From Pseudomonadota bacterium (GTDB lineage: Bacteria; Cyanobacteriota; Vampirovibrionia; Obscuribacterales; Obscuribacteraceae), in the NCBI GenBank assembly GCA_021324135.1, contig JAJPJO010000247.1:34429-98428 (forward strand): a DNA stretch of 64,000 bases, in the 5' to 3' direction. The notes below the pieces were generated by a model, which ran no database searches, was not told where the DNA came from, and worked only from the letters and a program-made list of their open reading frames with translations. Positions 1 to 8,390 of the stretch are shown in pieces (the stretch's first letter is position 1; each line of letters begins with the position of its first letter). Position numbers and translations under genes: made by a program.

Positions 1-38
1 TGCTGCAATTCCGGCAGGTCAAAGTATTCGAAATTCAT
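1..38 (-). CDS. Start of an unidentified gene running off the left edge
   Basis: On the minus strand an ATG at 36-38 is preceded at about 8 bases by AGGAGA (near 48-53), a good ribosome binding site. Twelve codons are visible before the edge, reading MNFEYFDLPELQ. That is too little to assign a family. It follows the zinc-ribbon gene in the same direction after an 87-base gap, so it may be the distal gene of a run that also holds the sigma factor. Confidence 0.55.
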   Translation of the reverse strand, partial: MNFEYFDLPELQ

Positions 39-125
39 ACCCAAGTCTCCTATGCAACTCATCAAACGCGCCGGTTATGCGCTTGTTCATACTCCTGCCT
101 CCTGTCGTGAACGACCTCCGGCAGC

Positions 126-329
126 TCAGCCGCCCGGGAAGTCGGCTTCAGTCTTCATTAGCTCTTCTTCCTTTTGCTCTTTAACAAAGATGGGAACAAG
201 CTCATCATGTCGTCTGTTGCCGCATGAGGGGCAGAATAGCGCACCACATTTGTAATTGAACTGCGCATCGCAGCGCGTGCACTTATACTCACCCGGCTGC
301 GGCGGAGTGCCTTTGATAATGTTGTCCAC
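126..329 (-). CDS. Small zinc-ribbon protein (67 aa)
   Basis: The predicted 67-residue protein has a CxxC near residues 17-20 (CTRC) and another near 33-36 (CPSC), with an extra Cys and flanking Asn/Arg. This is the layout of a single zinc ribbon, followed by a Lys/Glu-rich tail with no other domain. The reading frame starts at a GTG with GGAGA about 8 bases upstream; the nearby ATGs are out of frame. It lies 69 bases downstream of the ECF sigma factor on the same strand and could be co-transcribed. Function is unknown: a zinc-stabilised nucleic-acid or protein binding module is the generic expectation. It might be an anti-sigma or regulator partner, but it has no membrane segment and no HxxxCxxC ZAS motif. 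Confidence 0.6.
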   Translation of the reverse strand: MDNIIKGTPPQPGEYKCTRCDAQFNYKCGALFCPSCGNRRHDELVPIFVKEQKEEELMKTEADFPGG

Positions 330-398
330 GACTATATCTCCATCATCTGTACTTGAACTCTTAGCACAGGTGAGAGCATCAGGGGCGAAATCAGGTGC

Positions 399-1055
399 TT
401 ATGCGCACTCGCCGAGATATGAATTAAGCCGCTTTTGAATTTTGGCTCTGCCGCGCGCAATGCGGGACTTGACCGTGCCGAGATCGGAGCGAGTCATTTC
501 GGCAATTTCATCATATGAAAGTCCGTTCAGATCCCTGAGCACCACGACAGTGCGAAACTGTTGCGGTATGCTCGAGAGCGCGTCGGATATCAGCTCCCAT
601 AATTCTTTATTCAACGCCATCTCTTCCGGCTTGCGCGTATCATCGACAATTTCGCGCGTGCTGTGATCGTTGTTATCATGCACCACAGGCTCGTCTATCG
701 AGACAAGCTGAATATTGCGCGGCCGTTTTCGCAACTCATCATAAAACAGATTAGTGACGATGCGGTTCAACCAGGTTTTGAATGAGTACGGATTCTTCAA
801 ATGGGGAATGCCGGCCCAGATTCTGATTAGTGTTTCTTGCACTATATCGGATGAGTCTTTAAAATCGGGCGCCATTCTATAGATCATATTGGCGACAGTT
901 CGTTCATGTCTTTTGAGCAACCTTTTCATCGCGAGCTCGTCGCCGCGCTGGGCAGCGATCACCAGATCGGCATCCGAGACATCACCTTCTTGAGCATCAG
1001 CTGTAATGTTCAGACAGTCGCGATCCTTCCGTCGTGGGAATTCCGAAGCAAACAT
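399..1055 (-). CDS. ECF-family RNA polymerase sigma factor
   Basis: This 218-residue protein has the two-domain layout of an extracytoplasmic-function sigma factor. Region 2 (about residues 29-100) includes DSSDIVQETLIRIW and FKTWLNRIVTN, the helix that melts and reads the -10 element. Region 4 (about 155-212) includes SIPQQFRTVVVLRDLNGLSYDEIA and a helix-turn-helix ending TVKSRIARGR that reads the -35 element. The linker between them is acidic and somewhat long. The ATG has GAGAGG a few bases upstream. No classical membrane anti-sigma factor is adjacent; the next gene downstream is a small soluble zinc ribbon. The regulon is not visible, although two near-identical 18-bp elements further right are candidate promoter-region sites. 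Confidence 0.93.
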   Translation of the reverse strand: MFASEFPRRKDRDCLNITADAQEGDVSDADLVIAAQRGDELAMKRLLKRHERTVANMIYRMAPDFKDSSDIVQETLIRIWAGIPHLKNPYSFKTWLNRIVTNLFYDELRKRPRNIQLVSIDEPVVHDNNDHSTREIVDDTRKPEEMALNKELWELISDALSSIPQQFRTVVVLRDLNGLSYDEIAEMTRSDLGTVKSRIARGRAKIQKRLNSYLGECA

Positions 1056-1224
1056 AGCTACCTCTCCAAGTCGGCGCAGTCAGAACCAGCACTGGTCACT
1101 GCCTGCGCATAACAAAGCGTTCTGAAAATTTATTTTTGGACCAAGTTTCACATAGCACAAAGCATCTTAGCCATGGCCGCAGGCACAAGAATGGCTGGAG
1201 GACACTATTAATCCTGCTGGCAAC

Positions 1225-1782
1225 TCATGAAGAAAGCGAGCGCCGATCTTCGCTGCCGGCTCGTAGAAGCAAGACTTCTTGAGGATCCCATTTGAAGATA
1301 ACTTTCATGACGGGCAAGAGCCAGTGCCTTTCGATCACTTTGCTGAAGAAGTATTCATGCTCCTCTTCGGTTTTAGTCATTTCGTGCAGCTCAGGCATGA
1401 ACTCCGTCAGGCCAAGCTGCTCGGCATGGAATGCGGCGCCGTCATATTCTTTCACATTGGCATGCTCCAACTTTCCGGCAAAATACATAGGCAGGAACCA
1501 ACCGATCAGAAAACAGCCGATTGAAACACTGCGCCCAATAAACGACATCATCAGCTCACGCCAGATGTTCGGCTTCTCGTTCAAAACATCCAGCATGCGC
1601 TTAACTGTGGCTCGGTGCTGCCATTCTTCCTGCTCGATTCTTTGGATTGTGGCACGCTCGTCTGCGTTTTTAACCGAGCGCCAATGCCCCGCATAAGCGT
1701 ATGCAGCAGCCTTCTCGCCCGAGTAAGCGAGTCTCAGCAGTCTGACAAGGGCGCGGCGATGGTCCTTCGTTTCATTTGACAT
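1225..1782 (-). CDS. Ferritin-like di-iron protein related to the COQ7/demethoxyubiquinone hydroxylase group
   Basis: From the ATG at 1780-1782 the protein is 185 residues. The frame is open further upstream but would run into the preceding gene, so the shorter start is preferred. Four-helix-bundle iron ligands can be picked out: Glu23, an ExxH near residues 53-56 (EWQH), and a second ExxH near 139-142 (EEEH). Two ExxH motifs spaced like this are the signature of ferritin-like di-iron carboxylate proteins, and the length matches COQ7-like hydroxylases. A hydrophobic stretch near residues 80-103 may sit on or in the membrane. No ubiquinone or menaquinone biosynthesis genes adjoin it, so hydroxylase, rubrerythrin-like peroxidase and iron-handling roles all remain possible. 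Confidence 0.7.
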   Translation of the reverse strand: MSNETKDHRRALVRLLRLAYSGEKAAAYAYAGHWRSVKNADERATIQRIEQEEWQHRATVKRMLDVLNEKPNIWRELMMSFIGRSVSIGCFLIGWFLPMYFAGKLEHANVKEYDGAAFHAEQLGLTEFMPELHEMTKTEEEHEYFFSKVIERHWLLPVMKVIFKWDPQEVLLLRAGSEDRRSLSS

Positions 1783-1831
1783 GATCTGGTCCCGGCTTGG
1801 CGGTCGAATCGACTTAGCTGGCAATTGTACG

Positions 1832-2245
1832 CTATCGCGTCCGCCAGTGAGCAGGACGTAAAACATGCTTCTGGCATCTTATGCAAAACCAGCCCAGATG
1901 CGATTTCTCCTGCCTGATTCTATCGAGGGTGCCGGCGCTCATGATTGCAGGCTCCAGGCCGCCTATGTCCGGATTGTAGTGATCGCAGAAAACAACTGGT
2001 CCCAGTTGGTGAAACTCATGCCTGGCGACTTCCGACTTATGAAAGGATTTCCAGGTGAGGAGCACAGGAGCAGTGGAGTGGCAGACCGGGCAGGCCGGCT
2101 GATTTTGATAAACATAGTTCCAGAGCAAAAAACAAGTGAACAGGAGCACAAATGAAAGTGCTGCGACGATTTTCTGCCTGGTCGAAAATTGCAACTTCAT
2201 ACAGCTTTCTGCCCCGTCTCCGAGCCTGTAAACCGCACCGCTCAT
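1832..2245 (-). CDS. Cys-rich single-pass membrane protein, unknown function
   Basis: The predicted protein is up to 137 residues, with one hydrophobic segment (about 28-45) followed by a Cys-rich domain. A CPVC pair occurs just after the membrane segment and a CIRC pair near the C terminus, with His and Cys residues between. This resembles a zinc-ribbon-like or redox domain held at the membrane. The start is uncertain: an ATG at 2200 (beginning MKLQFSTRQK) would place the helix close to the N terminus as a signal anchor and looks more natural, but neither start has a strong ribosome binding site. It precedes the ferritin-like gene by 49 bases on the same strand, so the two are probably an operon. 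I do not recognise a named family. Confidence 0.6.
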   Translation of the reverse strand: MSGAVYRLGDGAESCMKLQFSTRQKIVAALSFVLLFTCFLLWNYVYQNQPACPVCHSTAPVLLTWKSFHKSEVARHEFHQLGPVVFCDHYNPDIGGLEPAIMSAGTLDRIRQEKSHLGWFCIRCQKHVLRPAHWRTR

Positions 2246-2374
2246 GGTGTCTTTTGGCGCACTCGAGACTTTGTATATTGAACAACAATGCCTTTACCTG
2301 GGGCAAATCGATTGTTTAGTGCGGCAATTGCGCCGATGATCTAGAATGCTAGTCGGGGTGGAAAGGAAGGAAAC

Positions 2375-3904
2375 ATGAGCGCGTTTAAACCGCCCGGAAT
2401 ATCTTGTTACTCTCAAAAGGTCGCCCGTCTGGCACTGCTGTCGTCAATGGCGGCGGTGCTCGTGTTAAACCTGGCGCCGTTGCCTTCTTGTGCTGAGAGC
2501 GCAGCCGACATGGCAAAGCGCATATATAACAGCTACGATGTGGACGAGGTTATGTTTCCGCTTCGCCAGGCGCTCAAGGAAAATCCCAATGATCCGGAGC
2601 TTCATTACCTGATGGGCTTCATGTATATGAGAACAGGCGTCAAACTGCGGGGGCAGAAAGAGCTGGAGCTGTCCTTGAAACTTGCTCCTGATCATGGCGA
2701 TGCCGCCTCCGCCCGTCAGTTGCTCGACAGTTGGGCAAAAGAGCAGCTGGAAAAAGGGCAGAAGTACTCATGGTCGAACCGCGATTACTGGTTCGATCAA
2801 TATTATCGCAATCATGAGTACCACTCGACTGATGAGGATGCGGCGCCCGAATGGACGAAGAAACATGATGCCGATCGCGAGTGGAAAGTCGATGTTCACT
2901 TCATCGGTGGTAATTACAAAGTGCCCGGCGGTGGCACAGCCGCGCATTATGCCGATCCATGGGTGCACGGCTTTATGCGCACCTTTCACGATGCCTGGGA
3001 GAACAAGGCGAAGTCGGCGCAAGTCATAGGTTCTGCCGATCTCTACTGCAGCATAGATCACGACGGCATCATGCATGCAGTGATCGCTCGCCTGGATGGC
3101 GGTGAGCCTTTCAAACGATGTTTATTGGAAACCATTGCCGGTCTAAACAGTTCGCAACCGCTTTTGCAAGCCGGGGCCAGCAAGCCTTGCTTCAAAGCCC
3201 GGATCGCCTCGCGCCATGCTCTCTGGAACAGCGGCACATGGTACGCTTTCGGCACAGCCGGCACGAAGCGCGTGCCCGTGCGCGTATCTCTGGTCGGGAC
3301 CTTTGAGCCCAAATCAAGCACCAATGTTAGTGGCATAATGCTGATGAAGAGCCCCGCTCAACCCACCCCGGCGGACCCGCCTCAGGCTCTATCGCTGAGA
3401 GCGAAAGTCGAGCCGAAGCATGACAGTGTTTTGCAACAGGCGCGATCGGCATTCGATCGTGGTGAGTTCAATCATGTCTACGATCTTCTCTGGCCGCTTG
3501 TCGAATCGAATGATGCCGATGCTTGTCTATTGATGGGGCGCGCGCTTTCCTCTGCCGACAACCAACATCCTCAACCACGCATTGCAGAGCTCTTTTACGA
3601 AAAGGCCGTGCGTCTTGGCAATAAAGATGCCATTGCCGTGCTTGCCGATGGCGCTGAATTCGGCAACGCCCGCATCGATATGGACGAGGCCGTCACCATG
3701 TTGAAAGAAGCCGCTGATGCAGGCTCGAGCATATGCCAGTTCAACCTGGGTCGCTTGTACGAGTTCGGCGACTCAGTCGAGCAGAGCAATAAAAACGCTG
3801 TACACTATTACACGCTGGCGGCCAGAGCTGGAAACAGCGATGCTATAGAAGGTCTCAAGAGGCTTAAAGGCGAACCGGCAGCGAAAGGGACGAACCCCAG
3901 ATGA
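2375..3904 (+). CDS. Secreted TPR/Sel1-repeat protein with a TonB-C-like middle domain
   Basis: This 509-residue protein has a long N-terminal signal peptide (hydrophobic core about 16-38, cleavage near SCAES). A TPR-like pair follows at about 55-115 (NPNDPELHYLMG). The middle (about 170-310) looks like a TonB/TolA C-terminal fold: a helix ending DAWENKA, then a strand pair around SIDHDGIMHAVIA, then a Cys-containing helix. The last 130 residues hold Sel1-type repeats (AVRLGNKDAIAVLADG, AADAGSSICQFNLGRLYEFG). A strong AAGGAAGG ribosome binding site precedes the ATG. Its stop overlaps the NUDIX start by four bases, so the two are translationally coupled. It is probably a periplasmic scaffold; the TonB-C resemblance is by eye and less certain than the repeats. 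Confidence 0.8.
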   Translation: MSAFKPPGISCYSQKVARLALLSSMAAVLVLNLAPLPSCAESAADMAKRIYNSYDVDEVMFPLRQALKENPNDPELHYLMGFMYMRTGVKLRGQKELELSLKLAPDHGDAASARQLLDSWAKEQLEKGQKYSWSNRDYWFDQYYRNHEYHSTDEDAAPEWTKKHDADREWKVDVHFIGGNYKVPGGGTAAHYADPWVHGFMRTFHDAWENKAKSAQVIGSADLYCSIDHDGIMHAVIARLDGGEPFKRCLLETIAGLNSSQPLLQAGASKPCFKARIASRHALWNSGTWYAFGTAGTKRVPVRVSLVGTFEPKSSTNVSGIMLMKSPAQPTPADPPQALSLRAKVEPKHDSVLQQARSAFDRGEFNHVYDLLWPLVESNDADACLLMGRALSSADNQHPQPRIAELFYEKAVRLGNKDAIAVLADGAEFGNARIDMDEAVTMLKEAADAGSSICQFNLGRLYEFGDSVEQSNKNAVHYYTLAARAGNSDAIEGLKRLKGEPAAKGTNPR

Positions 3905-4305
3905 AACAAACAGCCGGCACGTTGCTATATCGCCGGAATGAAAAAGCGCTCGAGGTTCTCTTAGTGCACCCATCGGGCAATTACAATCGCAAAGCACCAT
4001 GGAGCATCCCCAAGGGTTTGCCCGACGAAGGCGAAGCACTCGAGGATGCCGCTCGACGTGAGACGTTGGAAGAGACTGGTATTACAGCCGGTGCGCTGGC
4101 ATCGTTGGGATTCATCGATTACACCAAGAGCCGCAAGCGCGTCCATTGCTTTGCCGGTCCGGCTCCCGCCCAGGCACAACCGAAGCCGACCTCCTGGGAG
4201 GTGGACAGAGCGGAATTCCTCAGCTTGCCGGAGGCAAAGGCATTGATTCATCCGGATCAAAAGGTTTTCATCGATAAGCTGGAAGGCCTGCTGGCTTTGC
4301 AGTAA
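3901..4305 (+). CDS. NUDIX hydrolase
   Basis: The 134-residue protein carries a complete Nudix box near residues 39-61: G-x5-E-x7-RETLEETGI. This binds the divalent cation and hydrolyses a nucleoside diphosphate linked to another moiety. The flanking PWSIPKG and the final Trp/Glu-rich strands fit the diadenosine-polyphosphate/MutT-like branch, but the substrate cannot be read from sequence. Length is normal for a single-domain member. Its ATG lies inside the stop of the upstream secreted TPR protein (ATGA overlap), so translation is coupled even though the partner is exported and this enzyme should be cytoplasmic. Confidence 0.93.
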   Translation: MKQTAGTLLYRRNEKALEVLLVHPSGNYNRKAPWSIPKGLPDEGEALEDAARRETLEETGITAGALASLGFIDYTKSRKRVHCFAGPAPAQAQPKPTSWEVDRAEFLSLPEAKALIHPDQKVFIDKLEGLLALQ

Positions 4306-4382
4306 ATTGTCCATATTCAGTCACATTTCAGGCCTAGCATGGGTGCAGATAGTTTCCGGCCGCACGCCGCCTGGAGATGGTT

Positions 4383-5045
4383 ATGACTGAAGCACTCTGG
4401 TTTTACTCAGACGGCACCGATCGGGATGGTCCGATTCCCGAAAGCGTCATGCATCAGCTCCTGCGCTTCGGCACATTGGAAGCGGACACGCTTGTTTGGA
4501 CGGCGGGCATGAGCATGTGGCAGCCCGCCTCGGAAGTTTATCCGATTCTGCCGAGCACGCTCATTGTCTTGTTGGACTCAGTATTTTCAGTGGATCATCC
4601 GCCTGAGCAAAGCAAAAAAGCAGTGGTCCATACAATGCTCGAGATATCACATCCGATGAAGGAACTGCCAACCGACTTCAAACAGGATTCATTAGAGTTT
4701 CAGTCAAGCAAAAATTTGCCTGCAGCAATAACACTGCTGGACATGTCCCCGGGCGACTCGATTACGGCGGTTCAAACCTGGCGGGCAGCGAGGGTGGTAA
4801 GTCCAACCATTCCGGAGCACATTCAGCCATGGCCCGCAGCCGCGTCCACAAAAGCGGCACAGCCGGCACAAACAGAAGGCCAAACAACCGCAGAGCGCAG
4901 GCAGATCAGTCAAAGACGCAGCGGTTCGCGCCGCGATTCTCGGCAGTGGAAGCAAGCAGAGCAGCCAATAGATAAGAAAAAAGGCAGCGGCTTTTGCGCA
5001 CTGCTCAGATCGTTTACACAACTATTCATTACAGCGGGGAACTAG
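4383..5045 (+). CDS. GYF_2-domain protein
   Basis: The N-terminal 50 residues match the bacterial GYF_2 pattern: a WFYSDG start, DGPIPESVMHQLLRFG in the middle, then TLVWTAGMSMWQPASEV. Such domains are thought to bind proline-rich or membrane-protein partners. The remainder is low in obvious structure, with an Arg/Ser/Gln-rich basic stretch near 165-190 and a short hydrophobic C-terminal end that might touch the membrane. Two ATGs lie two codons apart; the second, at 4383, is preferred because GGAG sits six bases before it. No partner gene can be named. Confidence 0.75.
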   Translation: MTEALWFYSDGTDRDGPIPESVMHQLLRFGTLEADTLVWTAGMSMWQPASEVYPILPSTLIVLLDSVFSVDHPPEQSKKAVVHTMLEISHPMKELPTDFKQDSLEFQSSKNLPAAITLLDMSPGDSITAVQTWRAARVVSPTIPEHIQPWPAAASTKAAQPAQTEGQTTAERRQISQRRSGSRRDSRQWKQAEQPIDKKKGSGFCALLRSFTQLFITAGN

Positions 5046-5072
5046 CGAGCCGGCATAGATTGCCATCGTTGT

Positions 5073-5090
5073 TGTCCGTTTTTCGTCACA
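5073..5090 (+). promoter_or_regulatory. 18-bp upstream element, copy 1
   Basis: The sequence TGTCCGTTTTTCGTCACA lies about 98 bases upstream of the beta-helix gene start. It recurs with a single change at 6668-6685, about 49 bases upstream of the TadG-like gene. Both copies have the same orientation relative to the downstream gene. This suggests a shared binding site or promoter element; the regulator is unknown. Confidence 0.4.
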
Positions 5091-5103
5091 AAGCAAAATT
5101 ACG

Positions 5104-5229
5104 ATGTCTGCATACCGATTGAATCTGGTCGCCGGAGAGGAGCTCCAGCGGCTGGATCAAGCCAGGCTCGACGATGAGGAGAACTACAATGTCTATAATC
5201 GAGATGAAACAATACGCGAGGAAGCCTGA
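5104..5229 (+). CDS. Possible 41-aa small ORF overlapping the beta-helix gene start
   Basis: An ATG at 5104 opens 41 codons ending in TGA at 5227-5229. The product is charged (Glu/Arg/Asp-rich) with no membrane segment. The ORF starts 13 bases after the 18-bp element and overlaps the next gene's start in another frame. It has no convincing ribosome binding site, so it may be chance; the alternative is a translated leader. Confidence 0.18.
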   Translation: MSAYRLNLVAGEELQRLDQARLDDEENYNVYNRDETIREEA

Positions 5230-6559
5230 CGTCGAAACAGGCTCCGCCGGCGAGATCAAACAGCCAGGGCGCTGGTACAAATCCTTAAAATTCCGGTCGC
5301 TGGCGACCCTGTTCGCCACCGTAGCAAGTTTCTTTGCCCTGCAAGATGCGGCTCATGCAAGCTCGTGGTACGTATCGAATCTGAGCAATGCCACCACCAC
5401 CGATGGCACGTCGTGGGCGACTGCCTGGCCGGATTTCAGCAGCATAAACTGGTCGCAAGTACAACCCGGGGATAACATTCAAATAGATGCCGGCAGCTCT
5501 CCGTATGCCACGGTCACTTACTCCACACCACTGGTGGTGCAAAAGAGCAATATCCTGATCTCAGTGCCGAGCAGTCCGCTTCACGGTCAAGGTCTTGTTC
5601 AACTTCAGCCGAGCGCCGGATCGACGGCGATCGACCTGCAAAGCTACCCGGTGCAGAACGTGACCATTCAGGGTTCGCAATGGATGTATGGCACGGCTTT
5701 TTATATTCCCGGAGACAATTCATGGCAATCAATGAAGTACAGCCCCAACTTCAGAGTCTCGACAAACTACCGAGGCACAGGTGTGGCAATCGGACCGAAT
5801 GCGAAGAACATAGTGCTCAGCAATTTGCACTTGCTCAACAACAATACGGGACTGGATCTGACCGGCGGCACCACCTATGCCTACTATCTGATGATCAATC
5901 AAAACGGCTTTAACGTGCGCTCGCGGCCGACTGCCGGAGCTCAGGGTCAGTACGCTTATCTCTATTACTCCTGGTTGTTCAATGCGCAAAGCAACTCAAT
6001 GACCACCAATGTGTATTGCAGCTCTGATCCGGCCAGTCAGTTCGACCTGAAATTCTACTACTCGATTCTTGGACCGGGTTTTTACAACGCCCTTTTCACC
6101 ACCAGTCCGGCCGATAGTGTTTCGGGTACTTACACTCTCTTCTTGAACAATGATATAGATCTGACATGCGCCAATGCACCGCGCAATGCCAACTTGACCT
6201 ATGACATTTTGTTCAAAACCCCGCGAAACAACTTTGGCTCAAACTCGAATCTCAGTTTCGCGGAAACTCCAAATACAAGCGTCTTCGGATCGATCGTCTA
6301 TGGCGGCAACGTAGCGGTGCGAGGCAGCAATTTGCTCGGCATGTACAACGAGCAGTTCAACACCACCGGTAATACCGTCGTCTTGAGCTCTTCGCAACAG
6401 AATCCCAACTTTGCCTCCAACGTCTCGGGACTGGGAAATCAACCTTCCTTCTACACGCTCACGACGCTCGACCTGACGCCGGCAAACGGCACCCCAGGTA
6501 CACCGTACTGCATTCATTCAGTTGATGATTTGTACGCGCGTGTGCCAAAGGCCAAGTGA
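5189..6559 (+). CDS. Secreted right-handed beta-helix-like protein
   Basis: The start at 5189 is chosen because GAGGAG lies about 7 bases upstream; an in-frame ATG at 5174 lacks such a site. The 456-residue product has a long polar N terminus, then a signal-type hydrophobic segment (about 38-55) ending in AHASSW. The mature part opens like parallel beta-helix proteins: WYVSNLSN, then an aromatic/Ser region, then QPGDNIQIDAG. It continues with short strand-rich turns full of Asn, Gly, Ser and Thr (for example NIVLSNLHLLNNNTGLDL), typical of pectin-lyase-fold surface proteins. No catalytic residues of a known polysaccharide lyase could be identified. A strong inverted repeat follows the stop. 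Confidence 0.72.
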   Translation: MSIIEMKQYARKPDVETGSAGEIKQPGRWYKSLKFRSLATLFATVASFFALQDAAHASSWYVSNLSNATTTDGTSWATAWPDFSSINWSQVQPGDNIQIDAGSSPYATVTYSTPLVVQKSNILISVPSSPLHGQGLVQLQPSAGSTAIDLQSYPVQNVTIQGSQWMYGTAFYIPGDNSWQSMKYSPNFRVSTNYRGTGVAIGPNAKNIVLSNLHLLNNNTGLDLTGGTTYAYYLMINQNGFNVRSRPTAGAQGQYAYLYYSWLFNAQSNSMTTNVYCSSDPASQFDLKFYYSILGPGFYNALFTTSPADSVSGTYTLFLNNDIDLTCANAPRNANLTYDILFKTPRNNFGSNSNLSFAETPNTSVFGSIVYGGNVAVRGSNLLGMYNEQFNTTGNTVVLSSSQQNPNFASNVSGLGNQPSFYTLTTLDLTPANGTPGTPYCIHSVDDLYARVPKAK

Positions 6560-6589
6560 TAAAACGATAAGTTCCCACCAGGGCTAGAC

Positions 6590-6617
6590 ATGTGCCGGCT
6601 CCCGAAAGCCGGCACAT
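6590..6617 (+). terminator. Inverted repeat, probable transcription terminator
   Basis: An 11-bp perfect stem (ATGTGCCGGCT with AGCCGGCACAT) encloses a 6-base loop, 30 bases after the beta-helix stop. The tract that follows (TGTCTTG) is poor in T, so it is an imperfect intrinsic terminator but well placed between two genes. Confidence 0.6.
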
Positions 6618-6667
6618 TGTCTTGCGACAAAAGATCGCCAAAAGAAACTCGATCCTTCTTACCATCC

Positions 6668-6685
6668 TGTCCGTATTTCGTCACA
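6668..6685 (+). promoter_or_regulatory. 18-bp upstream element, copy 2
   Basis: TGTCCGTATTTCGTCACA matches the element at 5073-5090 in 17 of 18 positions. It lies between the terminator of the beta-helix gene and the start of the TadG-like gene, as expected of a promoter-region element. No clean -35/-10 pair is evident around it. Confidence 0.4.
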
Positions 6686-6734
6686 GTCTGTCATTAACCT
6701 GAGAGTGATGGCAGTTGACAGAGGAATAACCAAG

Positions 6735-8390
6735 ATGCAAAAGAGTCATCCTTCTGTTTCAAAAACAAGATATGCGCGCCGCAGAAGAGGCAATATTCTG
6801 ATCCTGTGCGCCGGGCTCGTCATGATCTTAATCGTCGCTTCACTGGCCACTACAAATTGGGGATTGCTGATAGTGAGCAATTACCGCCTGAGAGGCGCTA
6901 GCGAAGCGGCCGCTCTTGCTGCCGCCAGAGATCTGCCGCGCATCGTCATTAATGATCCCCACTTCGGCTACATCGCTCTGGTGGATTACCCTCCGATTGG
7001 AAAAGCGACACTGGCCGGCGATGGTGAGCCGCTGCCGGTAACTGGCATCAACACCATCATCGCCACGGCGCGGCTCGATTATCTAATCGCTCTTTCCACC
7101 GGAAGCGATGATTTTGTCGCCGAAGCCCAGGAAGAGGTTCGCCAGGCACGCCGCGCCCAACGCCTGTTGTCCCGCGCCCTGAAAGATTCACTCGATCCGA
7201 AGTGCAAATCGAGCTATGCCGATTTGAATGGCGAGAAGGTGACTCCGTATAAGGATGCCTTAAGCGTGTTCACAGCCAATCTTGCCCGGCAGAGCTATTT
7301 GAACAAAGCGCAGATTCGAGACTTCCGCCTGCAATTGGGACAGCTCGACAATGCGCCGCAAACAAATATTGTCATGCCGGAGCCGCCATTGTCTGGTCGC
7401 CGCGATACAAGACACCTATCCGATCAGAAAAGCACCAATCCGCCGAAGCCGCGCTTCTACCCAGCCTTTACAAACGTTCCAATCGACGATGAAGATTTCT
7501 GGCTGGCCGGCTTATCGGAACAATGCACACTGGTCAATGCTGAGCATTTCCTTGAATTTCACGGCGAAGGGGCACCATCGATAGTGAAGGTGCATGCCGA
7601 TATCCAATTGGACTTATTTGATACCAGGAACGCAAGACTGTCCAGCTCAGCTTGCGCCATGCCAAACTTCACCAAGGACAAGGCTCCCGCTGCTGCCTTC
7701 GTGTTTTCATGTCCTGATGGAATTCCAGCCAGATTCAAGACGATGGGGGATGTCTTGAGAGACACTTCCATGTTGGGAAGCTACGTCGTGCCAATGGTTG
7801 CCAGCGCCGGTGATTTTCCGGTCGACAAGGGAACTTCGCTTCAGCAGGATCAACAGCGGACATCGTGCTCCGTGCGACGAGAATTCAATCGAGGCTTTCT
7901 GCATTGGTTGAGAAGCGCCCATAGCAAACCGAGTCTCAGCTCCGTGCAAGCATTTCTTGATGCGCCGCTGCGGCCGACAGTCAATCCAGCCACCGGCCGC
8001 TGCGAGCCTATAGTCGTCTGCATAAAAGATGACGGCAGCGTGGTCTATCAGTCATTTGCCGAGAATCCTTTTGCGGATCAAACGATCTATGAAAACCAGT
8101 CCCGCATCCTTGCTTGCGACTCGGTCATAGGGGACGGCAGATCCTGGACGGTTTCGAGCCGCGATCTGGTCTCGAATCTCGGCACCATATCTGGTGGCAA
8201 ACATGCCGGTCAACCCCTGCCTCCCACTCTAAAATGCCTTTTCTCGGATGACTCGTCTCAATCACGAGCGCCTGTGAATGCCGGGCAAACGACCACCATT
8301 TGTCGTTCCAACTACATCCCCGGGCGCCTGGCATTCGAATTTCAGATAGCAGGCCCTCGAGCTCTCGAACAGAAGGAGAGTATGTTATGA
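6735..8390 (+). CDS. TadG-like membrane-anchored protein
   Basis: From the ATG at 6735 (GAGGA about 9 bases upstream) the protein is 551 residues. It begins with a basic stretch (RYARRRRGN) directly before a single hydrophobic helix (about 20-45). That helix is followed by an Ala-rich segment reading GASEAAALAAARD. This is the N-terminal signature of TadG-like proteins of the Flp/Tad type. The rest is a large extracytoplasmic domain with several Cys residues and no recognised fold. It shares blocks with the protein at 43677: the Ala-rich helix, a FG(Y/F) motif, an INT-I-T-AR-DYLIA block and a TPY block. The two are therefore paralogues. It overlaps the TadE-like gene by four bases. No Tad ATPase or prepilin gene is in the window. 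Confidence 0.75.
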   Translation: MQKSHPSVSKTRYARRRRGNILILCAGLVMILIVASLATTNWGLLIVSNYRLRGASEAAALAAARDLPRIVINDPHFGYIALVDYPPIGKATLAGDGEPLPVTGINTIIATARLDYLIALSTGSDDFVAEAQEEVRQARRAQRLLSRALKDSLDPKCKSSYADLNGEKVTPYKDALSVFTANLARQSYLNKAQIRDFRLQLGQLDNAPQTNIVMPEPPLSGRRDTRHLSDQKSTNPPKPRFYPAFTNVPIDDEDFWLAGLSEQCTLVNAEHFLEFHGEGAPSIVKVHADIQLDLFDTRNARLSSSACAMPNFTKDKAPAAAFVFSCPDGIPARFKTMGDVLRDTSMLGSYVVPMVASAGDFPVDKGTSLQQDQQRTSCSVRREFNRGFLHWLRSAHSKPSLSSVQAFLDAPLRPTVNPATGRCEPIVVCIKDDGSVVYQSFAENPFADQTIYENQSRILACDSVIGDGRSWTVSSRDLVSNLGTISGGKHAGQPLPPTLKCLFSDDSSQSRAPVNAGQTTTICRSNYIPGRLAFEFQIAGPRALEQKESML

